Shown here one piece after another: positions 32,671-39,230 of a stretch of 39,230 bases of DNA. Position 1 is the first letter of the stretch; the number at the start of each line of letters is the position of its first letter. The translations under genes were made by a program, and so were the position numbers. Location: positions 1 through 39,230 of the forward strand of contig CAJUMB010000032.1 in the NCBI GenBank assembly GCA_910587105.1, read 5' to 3'. The notes below the pieces were generated by a model. It searched no databases, had not been told where the DNA came from, and was given only the letters and a program-made list of their open reading frames with translations. The stretch is from an uncultured Lachnospiraceae bacterium. Lineage in GTDB: Bacteria > Bacillota > Clostridia > Lachnospirales > Lachnospiraceae.

Positions 32671-34893
32671 TTATATATGAAAATCAAATTGTATATGCAG
32701 TCCACAAAATCCCGAATTAATGTGCACATAAGCTTCTATCTGATCTTTTAGCTTTCTCAGTCCGTCCAAATCCCGGTCTTTCACATACAAAACCTTTCTG
32801 TAGACATCCTGGACTTTTCCCACTGCCGGAGCCGTGGGGCCAATCACCTTAAATTTCTGTCTTTTGTCTGCCCGGCTGATGAATTTCCGGATAAACTCCA
32901 TGGCCACAGCCAGCTGTTTCTCACTTTTTCCAAAGCCTAAGACCCCCATCATACCGGAAACCGGCGGATAGTCCAGCAAATCCCTGTACACAATTTCCTT
33001 TTGATAAAACCCGTCATAATCCTGGCGGGCGGCACAGACGATGCTGTAGTGTTCCGGCTGATACGTCTGTATCACCGCACTTCCTGCCGTCTTCCCCCGC
33101 CCGGCCCGGCCCACAGCCTGGGTAATCAGCTGAAACGTCCGCTCACTGCCAGAATAGTCCCCCCCGTGCAGAGACATATCCGCCGCGAGAATCCCCATAA
33201 GCGTCACATTGGGAATGTCATGGCCTTTCACAATCATCTGAGTCCCAATTAGTATATCCGCTTCCCGATTCTGAAACGCCTGGAGAATATCCCAGTGGCC
33301 TTTCTTGCCGCGGGTGGTGTCATAATCCATGCGCAGAACCCGGCTCTGGGGAAATCTCTCCTTTACAATCTCCTCAATCTGCTGAGTCCCTGCCTGAAAT
33401 CCTCCAATATATGGCGAACCGCACTGGGGGCAGACAGCCAGCTTTTTCTGTACATAGCCGCAGTAGTGGCAGACACTTGTCCCATTGTTATGCTCCGCCA
33501 GAGACACATCGCAATGAGGACATTTCAACACATATCCGCAGGACCTGCATGTGATAAATCCCGCATAACCTCTGCGGTTCAAAAACAAAATCACCTGTTC
33601 CCTTTTCTCCAGCCTCTGCTCCATTTCCGCCTGCAGCCTGCGGCTTAGGATGGACCGGTTTCCGTCCTGCAGCTCCCGGCGCATATCAACTACAGCCGCC
33701 TGAGGCATAGGCCGCTGATGATATCTGCTGCTCAGCACACACTTTTGATATCGGCCCTGCTGACACTGATAATAAGTGTCCAAGGAAGGTGTGGCCGAGC
33801 CGAAGACCACATGGGCATGCTCCAGCTGTGCCCGGTAAATGGCTGTCTCCCGGGCATGGTAACGGGGCACCTGTTCACTTTTATAAGTCTGCTCCTGTTC
33901 CTCATCGATCACAATCAGCCCCAGCCTGGGAAATGGGGTAAAAAGAGCAGAACGGGGCCCCACCATAATGGATATCTCCCCTGCCTTGGCACGTTTCATC
34001 TGATCGTACTTTTCGCCAGGAGACAGCCGTGAATGGAGCACCGACACCTGCTCCTGAAATTCTTCATAAAAACCCATTACCATCTGATATGTGAGGGCAA
34101 TTTCTGGAATCAGGACAACCGCCTGCTTCCCTTCCCTCAGCACCCGGCTGATCAATTCCATATAAACCCGGGTTTTACCGCTTCCGGTTACCCCATATAA
34201 TAAACAGGGACGGTTTTCGCCTTCCCACTCCCGGCATATTTCCTCCACAGCCTGTCTCTGGCTGTCAGTCAGAACATTTGGGGCCTTCTTACTGCCATGG
34301 CAGAGCTCCGCTGCAGGATTGCGCTGGCTTTCACTCCGGACCACCTGTACAATCCCTTCCTCCTCCAAGGCATCCACTACACTTTTTCCGATTCCCAACA
34401 GCCGCAGGGTATGTCCATAATCAGCCTGCCCCTGCTGAAGAATATACTCCAGCAGACGGATTCTTGCCTTATAATTTTTCTGCCTCCACAGCTCCCCCAT
34501 TTTTTGTGCCTGCTCATGAGAAGCCCTCTGCACAATTGTACGCTGCTCTTTTGCCGGTATTTTCGCTTTCACCGGAAATACCGTCCGAAGAGCCTGAATC
34601 ATAGTGGAACCATACTGCCGTTTCATCCAGTCTGCCAGAAGAATCAGCTTCGACTCCGTAGTCTCAGCACTGCTTTTTAAACAGAGAATTTTCTTCATTT
34701 TCTCCGGTTCCATAGAAGGAGTCTGGGTAAGTCCTGCCACATAACCGGATATTTCCCGGTTTCCCTTTCCAAACGGCACATGCACCACCATTCCCACGCA
34801 GATCTCCCTCTCCATCTGTTGGGGAACCTGGTACTGAAATACTTTATCTAATTTTTCATGAGAGATATCCACAACAATGTCGGCATACAGCAT
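32671..34893 (-). CDS. priA: Primosomal protein N' (replication restart helicase PriA)
   Basis: 3'-to-5' DNA helicase that reloads the replisome at stalled forks. Length 740 aa. N-terminal DNA-binding domain, Walker A GVTGSGKTRVYME (~235-247), Walker B as VIDEEQEQTYKSEQ (DEEQ where many PriA have DEEH), a zinc region with paired cysteines CRSCG / CPHC / CHYCG / CPQCG, and a helicase C domain with QAVGRAGRG. The start codon lies 5 nt after the murE stop. Core gene, no sign of damage. Confidence 0.96.
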   Translation of the reverse strand: MLYADIVVDISHEKLDKVFQYQVPQQMEREICVGMVVHVPFGKGNREISGYVAGLTQTPSMEPEKMKKILCLKSSAETTESKLILLADWMKRQYGSTMIQALRTVFPVKAKIPAKEQRTIVQRASHEQAQKMGELWRQKNYKARIRLLEYILQQGQADYGHTLRLLGIGKSVVDALEEEGIVQVVRSESQRNPAAELCHGSKKAPNVLTDSQRQAVEEICREWEGENRPCLLYGVTGSGKTRVYMELISRVLREGKQAVVLIPEIALTYQMVMGFYEEFQEQVSVLHSRLSPGEKYDQMKRAKAGEISIMVGPRSALFTPFPRLGLIVIDEEQEQTYKSEQVPRYHARETAIYRAQLEHAHVVFGSATPSLDTYYQCQQGRYQKCVLSSRYHQRPMPQAAVVDMRRELQDGNRSILSRRLQAEMEQRLEKREQVILFLNRRGYAGFITCRSCGYVLKCPHCDVSLAEHNNGTSVCHYCGYVQKKLAVCPQCGSPYIGGFQAGTQQIEEIVKERFPQSRVLRMDYDTTRGKKGHWDILQAFQNREADILIGTQMIVKGHDIPNVTLMGILAADMSLHGGDYSGSERTFQLITQAVGRAGRGKTAGSAVIQTYQPEHYSIVCAARQDYDGFYQKEIVYRDLLDYPPVSGMMGVLGFGKSEKQLAVAMEFIRKFISRADKRQKFKVIGPTAPAVGKVQDVYRKVLYVKDRDLDGLRKLKDQIEAYVHINSGFCGLHIQFDFHI

Positions 34894-34898
34894 TGCGG

Positions 34899-36374
34899 TC
34901 AGCGGCCCCCTGTTTTTCTGTCTTCTTCCAGTATCTCCTGAATCAGTACACGCTCATCCATGGGATACTTCTTTCCTTTTATCTCCTGATAATCTTCATG
35001 TCCTTTCCCAGCCAGTATGACAATATCTCCTGGCTCCCCGTGATGGATGGCGTAGGCAATGGCCTCCTTCCGGTCGATGATCTCCACATATTTCCCTTCC
35101 GTTCTGCCAATCCCAGTCTTAATATCATCAATAATCGCCTGAGGTTCTTCATTTCTGGGGTTATCCGAGGTAATAATCGTAAGATCTGCCAGCCGCCCGG
35201 ATATCTCCCCCATCTCAAAGCGTCTGTCCCTGGCACGGTTTCCCCCGCATCCGAACAGACACACCAGACGGCGGGGCTCGTATTCCCGCAGAGTTATCAG
35301 CAGACTCTCCAGTGCCATGGCATTGTGGGCATAATCAATCAACAAAGTAAAATCATCCGACACGGGAACCATCTCCACCCGCCCTTTTACCTTCGCTTCC
35401 CGCAGGGCACAGTCAATGTTATCACGGGACACCTGGAAATGGCGGCAGACTGCAATGGCTGTCAGCGAATTATAAATGCTGAATCTGCCCGGTATATCAA
35501 TTTCCACCGGAAAATCCAGAAGCCCCTGCACCTGATAAGTAATCCCCAGGTATCCGGGACGGGATACCAGCTTGGGATTCACCGCCCTCAGGCTGGCCTT
35601 CTCAGAAAAACCATACGTCTCCAGTTTACAGGTATGCCCCTTAACCATCTGTTCAAAATGCTCATCATCCCGGTTCACAATCCCTGTGCGGCATTGGCGC
35701 AGCAGCATGTTTTTACAGGATAGATAATGCTCAAAGCTGGTATGTTCATTGGGCCCGATATGGTCTGGCTCAATATTGGTAAAAATCCCATAGTCAAAAA
35801 TAAAACCTGCTGTGCGGTGCAGCATCAGGCCCTGGGAAGATACTTCCATTACTACGCAGTCACAGCCGAAGTCAGCCATTTCACGGAACCTCTGCTGTAC
35901 TTCATAGGACTCCGGCGTTGTGTGGGAAGACGGTATCCGCTTATCGCCGATAATCGTTTCGATGGTTCCAATAAGCCCCACACGGTATCCCGCATTTTCC
36001 AAGATTGACTTAATCATATAGGTAGCGGTAGTCTTCCCTTTTGTTCCTGTAATGCCTATGGTCTTCATCTGCTCTGCCGGATATCCAAACCAACAGGCCG
36101 ATATACATGCCATGGCATACCGGCTGTCCTCCACCTGTATCACCGTCACATGCTCCGGCACCTGTACCGGACGCTCTGCCACCAGAGCACATGCCCCCTG
36201 CTCTGCCACCTGCCCGGCATACTCATGACCGTCTGATACGGCCCCATGAATACATAAAAACAATGATCCCTTCTCGGCTTTCCTGGAATCATTTACTACG
36301 CTTGTTATCTCAATATCCGGATTTCCCTGAATACACTGGTATTCCAGATTGGCCAATAATGTCCTTAACTTCAT
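34899..36374 (-). CDS. murE: UDP-MurNAc-tripeptide synthetase (meso-DAP adding)
   Basis: Adds the third amino acid to UDP-MurNAc-L-Ala-D-Glu. P-loop GITGTKGKTTATYMI near residues 109-123 and the central motif MEVSSQGL. The specificity motif is DNPR (TSDNPRNEEP), which marks meso-diaminopimelate enzymes; lysine enzymes have DDNPA-like or DNP-A/L forms. Hence the cell wall is probably of the DAP type. 491 aa from the ATG at 36374 with GGAGGAG upstream. First gene after a strong promoter, heading the priA-def-fmt operon rather than sitting beside mraY as in Bacillus. Confidence 0.95.
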   Translation of the reverse strand: MKLRTLLANLEYQCIQGNPDIEITSVVNDSRKAEKGSLFLCIHGAVSDGHEYAGQVAEQGACALVAERPVQVPEHVTVIQVEDSRYAMACISACWFGYPAEQMKTIGITGTKGKTTATYMIKSILENAGYRVGLIGTIETIIGDKRIPSSHTTPESYEVQQRFREMADFGCDCVVMEVSSQGLMLHRTAGFIFDYGIFTNIEPDHIGPNEHTSFEHYLSCKNMLLRQCRTGIVNRDDEHFEQMVKGHTCKLETYGFSEKASLRAVNPKLVSRPGYLGITYQVQGLLDFPVEIDIPGRFSIYNSLTAIAVCRHFQVSRDNIDCALREAKVKGRVEMVPVSDDFTLLIDYAHNAMALESLLITLREYEPRRLVCLFGCGGNRARDRRFEMGEISGRLADLTIITSDNPRNEEPQAIIDDIKTGIGRTEGKYVEIIDRKEAIAYAIHHGEPGDIVILAGKGHEDYQEIKGKKYPMDERVLIQEILEEDRKTGGR

Positions 36375-36436
36375 AATCTCCTCCACTACCCCTCATGTAC
36401 CGGTACAAATTACGATATTTAACCAGTCTATTATTA

Positions 36437-36465
36437 AGAATATCATAACTGCCCCCACATTTCAA
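36437..36465 (-). promoter_or_regulatory. Predicted sigma-A promoter of the murE-priA operon
   Basis: Minus-strand TTGAAA (36460-36465), a 17-nt spacer and TATTCT (36437-36442), about 65 nt upstream of the murE ATG. The spacer and hexamers are close to consensus and no gene lies between it and the terminator of the upstream remnant gene. Confidence 0.6.
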
Positions 36466-36525
36466 TCTTCCCTTTTCATCTTATGCCGTAAAAATATTAT
36501 CGTGTTCCATTGTATCCCGGAAATG

Positions 36526-36578
36526 AAAACTGTCTGCAGCGTTTAGAAACAAATATACATCTAAAACACTGCAGACAG
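36526..36578 (-). terminator. Terminator after the SPKTG surface protein remnant
   Basis: Arms CTGTCTGCAG (36530-36539) and CTGCAGACAG (36569-36578), a mismatch, then GTTTAG/CTAAAAC as inner stem. On the minus strand the stem is followed by TTTTCATTT. It starts 20 nt after the stop codon of the remnant gene and stands upstream of the murE promoter. Confidence 0.75.
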
Positions 36579-36598
36579 CACAACACTACCTGACTATC

Positions 36599-37178
36599 TT
36601 ATGATTTTTTGCGGCGTAAATGACAGCATAAGATGATAATAATAACAGCCCCCGCGCCGCCAGCCAGCACCGCCAGCAGCAGCAATGGAGATTCATCCCC
36701 GGTTTTCGGAGACGCAGCATAAGTACTCCCTTTCCCATCTGTCTGCGTACCTGCTGCAGAATATACTGTGCCCGGAGAAGCTGTAACCACATAGGATGTA
36801 CGGTTTTGTCCAGATGCAGGTGTATGAGCCGGAGAAACGGCAGGTGTTGTCCTCGGTGCATTCAATCTCTTATTCATACTTACCGAGGGTTTTGGCTGTT
36901 TCTCCACCACAACAACTGCCTGATCAGACTTTCCTTTTTCTTCTTCTCCTTCTGGAAATACCAACACTGTGTTGATTAATTCCTCCTCGGTAAAATCAGG
37001 GGGAATCTTCGCTGACGCAGTCAAAACAACCTCCTCTCCCGGAAGAATACTGGAAATCACCGCCTGCGTGCCATTTTCGCGGAGCTCCACACCATCTTGT
37101 TCCTGAAAAACCGCCTGAATATCCGCTTTTATAAACTTATCTGAAGCAACTGTGGAACATAGTTCCTGTTCTCCTGTA
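36599..37178 (-). pseudogene. 3' remnant of a sortase-anchored surface protein gene
   Basis: The C-terminus is a complete cell wall sorting signal: SPKTGD, a hydrophobic stretch (LLLLAVLAGGAGAVIIIILC) and RRKKS. SPxTG-type motifs are known for sortase B of clostridia; here this is inferred. Before it lie a Thr/Ser/Pro-rich stalk (~80 residues) and part of a folded domain (SILPGEEVVLTASAKIPPDF), like the last repeat of an adhesin or isopeptide-domain protein. The reading frame continues upstream of the only possible start (GTG at 37090, 163 codons) without an ATG, to the 3' edge of a group II intron fragment at 37179. The N-terminal exon with signal peptide is missing, so the gene is broken. 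No sortase gene is nearby. Confidence 0.75.
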
Positions 37179-37246
37179 GTCGGCTAAGTCGGAGCAGTTT
37201 CCCGCCCTTTCTCGCCTAAGAACCGTACGTGAGTGTTTCCACTCAT
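37179..37246 (-). mobile_element. Group II intron 3' fragment (end of domain V plus domain VI)
   Basis: On the minus strand: hairpin ATGAGTG-GAAA-CACTCAC, then GTACGGTTC and linker TT, which are the upper stem and the 3' strand of domain V. Next comes a domain VI-like stem (GGGCGG-GAAA-CTGCTC inside GGC/GCC) with the bulged-A region CGACTTAGCC, ending in GAC. The 5' strand of domain V (expected GAACCGT) is absent: the sequence before ATGAGTG is AT-rich and unrelated. So only the last ~68 nt of the intron remain. The exon reading frame resumes just after it. Confidence 0.7.
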
Positions 37247-37273
37247 TATAAAAATATGAATATTTTATCTGAT

Positions 37274-37300
37274 AAAAGGCGACATTTCTGCCGCCTTTTT
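37274..37300 (-). terminator. Terminator after the endolysin gene
   Basis: Inverted repeat AAAAGGCG (37274-37281) / CGCCTTTT (37292-37299), extended by flanking A/T, with a ~10-nt loop. On the minus strand the stem ends in TTTTAT. Begins 6 nt after the endolysin stop. Just beyond it is an AT-rich near-palindrome (37248-37268). Confidence 0.75.
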
Positions 37301-37305
37301 ACATA

Positions 37306-38652
37306 TTATAATGCAATCATATCCTGCAAAGTCTTTTTATCGGCCACGCCGTCAGTGCGGCCACATATGCCAGGTTGATTCTTTTCCCGCTCCTTCTGGT
37401 ACTTTTTGATGGCGTACACGGTGTTGGCTCCGCAGTCCCGGTCTAATTGCAGCTTTTTGCCATCTTTCCCGACATATCCCCGGGCGCTCAAAATCTCCTG
37501 CACTAACAACACGTGATTCCCCATTTCTCCTTTTTTTACTGTTGGAATTTCAAACATATAATTTTTCTCCTTTTGTGGCGTTTTTTCTTGGTAACGTAAA
37601 ACCACATTCCACGGATAGTTCCGGTATAACTGGATTAAAAATTCACGGCCTGTCTGGTCCCCAGGTTTTCCTCCGGTCGCTGTCCCCTTCTCGTTGATGG
37701 ATGCTTCCACCTCTTTGCCATTGCCGCAGAACATGGCTGTATGGTGCGCATGGTTAAGCAGGACATCCCCACGCTTTAAACCGGATCCTGTGGCCAGATT
37801 TACGCTCTTAGTTACGTCCTTAAACCCGCACGCCAGGAATACCTGATACATATTTCCTGTGTATGTAGCGCCCTTGGATTTGACGGGAATTCCGGCGTTC
37901 TGCCATGCTTGAATTACTGCACTGGAACAGTCATAGTCCCCCTTCTCGCCCCAGCGGTATGTCTGGTCATAGCCATGGGAATCATCCTTCGCCCAGGCTT
38001 CCATCTGCTGGATGGCCTTTTCGGTCTTTGTCATAGTGCTCGTCTCCTTTTTGGTTTTATAGTCTTTGTAAAACACATCCATATCCACGTCCCCAATAAT
38101 CCCGGGCACCCTTCCTTTGCTGGAATACTGCCAGCCTACACCAACAACTGGCCTCAGACGCTCCTGAAGTGCGCCGTTATCCAAAGCCTTGTCTGGATAT
38201 GAGGCAACCCAGAAGTCATAAGGCAGGTCTGCCACAGTCAGAACGTTGCTGTACCAGTCCAGATTGCAGTATATGCCCGGGATGTAGCCTGCCTCTTTGA
38301 TACGGCCAAGGAATGCCTTGGCGATTTTGGTTATGGCTGATCTGCCAAGGGCCCGCTGGTTTCCCCATTCTAAGTCATAAAACACCGGGAAATCCAGCCT
38401 GCGTCCAGCCAGCACGTCTAACACAGCCTCAGCTTCTTCCTGCGCCTGCTTAACTGTAAGGGCGTATGAATACTTATACACCCCGGTCATGATGCCGTTG
38501 TCCCGGCATCCGTTGTAATTGTGTTCAAAACTGGTGTCAATGCCATACTTCTGGTGCACTCTCAGTATTGCCGCCTTGATTCCATATGCGGCAACTTTTT
38601 TCCAGTTTGGCTTCCCTTGTACGCTTGATACATCAATTACTTTAATTTCCAT
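37306..38652 (-). CDS. Phage endolysin: GH25 muramidase, NlpC/P60-like peptidase, PG-binding
   Basis: 448-aa lysin with three modules. Residues 1-~197: GH25 muramidase (DVSSVQG at 7-13, FPVFYDLEW at 88-96 with the catalytic Asp/Glu pair, GDVDMDVFY at 187-195). Residues ~208-355: a cysteine peptidase/amidase of the phage NlpC/P60-like type with Cys242 in DYDCSSAV and a His in HAHHTAMF (~301-308). Residues ~372-448: a peptidoglycan-binding domain (VKKGEMGNHVLLVQEIL ... ANTVYAIKKYQ). No signal peptide, as is usual for holin-dependent lysins. It lies last in the phage-like minus-strand unit, followed by a terminator; no holin is seen inside the window. Confidence 0.9.
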   Translation of the reverse strand: MEIKVIDVSSVQGKPNWKKVAAYGIKAAILRVHQKYGIDTSFEHNYNGCRDNGIMTGVYKYSYALTVKQAQEEAEAVLDVLAGRRLDFPVFYDLEWGNQRALGRSAITKIAKAFLGRIKEAGYIPGIYCNLDWYSNVLTVADLPYDFWVASYPDKALDNGALQERLRPVVGVGWQYSSKGRVPGIIGDVDMDVFYKDYKTKKETSTMTKTEKAIQQMEAWAKDDSHGYDQTYRWGEKGDYDCSSAVIQAWQNAGIPVKSKGATYTGNMYQVFLACGFKDVTKSVNLATGSGLKRGDVLLNHAHHTAMFCGNGKEVEASINEKGTATGGKPGDQTGREFLIQLYRNYPWNVVLRYQEKTPQKEKNYMFEIPTVKKGEMGNHVLLVQEILSARGYVGKDGKKLQLDRDCGANTVYAIKKYQKEREKNQPGICGRTDGVADKKTLQDMIAL

Positions 38653-38664
38653 GTATTTTTCCTC

Positions 38665-39230
38665 CTATAACGGCTGTCCCATCCAGGTATTTTCGCCAAA
38701 ATCTAGTGTTGCAAGGACAGTTTCGCCTTCTGCTGTTTCGGGGACAGCTATCGCTGAATCTAATATTTTCCAAAAATTTCCTTTTGTGTTTACTGCGTCA
38801 CTGATCATAACTTCTATATCATTTCGATAAGTAGTAGCGTGGTAATAGTCCAGATAAATCATATTATTAGATTTCACAGCTCTTATGCGCATAAGCATTT
38901 GGTCTGTACCTAAAGTTTTATCATAAACAGATTTGATACGGGTCTCATCTCTCGCATTAATTATACAGGCTTTGTGAGACTCCGGTTTCCCGCTGTTCCA
39001 ATTCTTTTTCACAGTTATATCACAGGAAACTGAATCCCCTTCATAAGATATTGCTTCTGCAACTCTGTTCCAGCCGATTGAATTTAAAATTAAGCCTTTT
39101 GAAATTGCAGGTATTCTCAGAATTCCAATCAGCTGATCAAGGCTGATATTTTTCAACTGCCCATTATCCCATACAGCAATGCTTTCTACCCCCCCCCTCA
39201 ATATTTTTTGAAGGGGCGAAGGTGACTTTA
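38665..39230 (-). CDS. Phage tail/baseplate-type protein, 5' end beyond window
   Basis: About 188 codons to the edge of the window, with no family motif that I can name. It is judged phage-related because it precedes the endolysin by 12 nt on the same strand and has the mixed polar/aromatic, beta-rich look of tail or receptor-binding C-terminal parts (GVESIAVWDNGQL, NNMIYLDYYHATTY, ATLDFGENTWMGQPL). A TTG at 39201 could serve as start but lacks a ribosome site, and the frame stays open to the edge, so the gene is probably partial. A run of nine G (minus strand, ~39189-39197) near the edge may shift the frame. Confidence 0.55.
   Translation of the reverse strand, partial: KSPSPLQKILRGGVESIAVWDNGQLKNISLDQLIGILRIPAISKGLILNSIGWNRVAEAISYEGDSVSCDITVKKNWNSGKPESHKACIINARDETRIKSVYDKTLGTDQMLMRIRAVKSNNMIYLDYYHATTYRNDIEVMISDAVNTKGNFWKILDSAIAVPETAEGETVLATLDFGENTWMGQPL

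Overview
The window looks like the chromosome of a low-to-mid GC, spore-forming Firmicute, most probably a Lachnospiraceae-type Clostridium. The basis is the gene order (mraZ-rsmH-ftsL-PBP-PBP-mraY-murD-ftsW-murA-ftsQ-ftsZ without ftsA; murE-priA-def-fmt-metallopeptidase-rsmB-rlmN-prpC-prkC-rsgA-rpe-thiN), a Spo0E-like protein, a SpoVD-type PBP, a meso-DAP type MurE, and strong GGAGG ribosome sites with frequent TTG/GTG starts. This placement is inferred from family knowledge; no database search was possible.

Layout from left to right. (1) 84-4400, minus: a GDP-L-fucose module (gmd, fcl, manC, manA) behind its own promoter; phosphomannomutase is absent from the window. (2) 4541-6425: a cysteine-rich DUF1540 protein (minus) and a divergent NSS-family sodium symporter (plus, the only plus-strand gene). 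(3) 6571-19900, minus: the division and cell wall (dcw) cluster. It starts at a clear sigma-A promoter overlapping a five-copy, roughly 10-bp-period MraZ operator. Internal promoter-like sites lie before mraY and ftsZ, a terminator-like hairpin lies between the two PBPs, a 78-bp palindrome lies between murD and ftsW, and a structured spacer lies between murA and ftsQ. (4) 20363-36374, minus: a long housekeeping run, murE-priA-def-fmt-YugP-like-rsmB-rlmN-prpC-prkC-rsgA-rpe-thiN-two tiny ORFs-ychF-lgt-spo0E-like. It combines peptidoglycan precursor synthesis, replication restart, translation initiation and ribosome maturation, and the PASTA kinase/phosphatase pair that senses cell wall state. 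(5) 36599-39230, minus: a scar and accessory region. It holds the 3' remnant of a sortase-anchored (SPKTG) surface protein gene, the last ~68 nt of a group II intron broken inside domain V, and then a phage lysis/tail segment (three-domain endolysin and a tail-type protein running off the window edge, with a G9 homopolymer).

Most of the window is ordinary core genome. The points most worth a second look are the mosaic scar at 36.6-37.3 kb, the paired micro-ORFs between thiN and ychF (one of 48 codons at 22749-22895), the long palindrome inside the dcw cluster, the KTA (not KTG) motif in the SpoVD-like PBP, and the MraZ operator array. I did not find a clearly new multi-gene system. No tRNA, rRNA, CRISPR array or complete insertion sequence was recognised.
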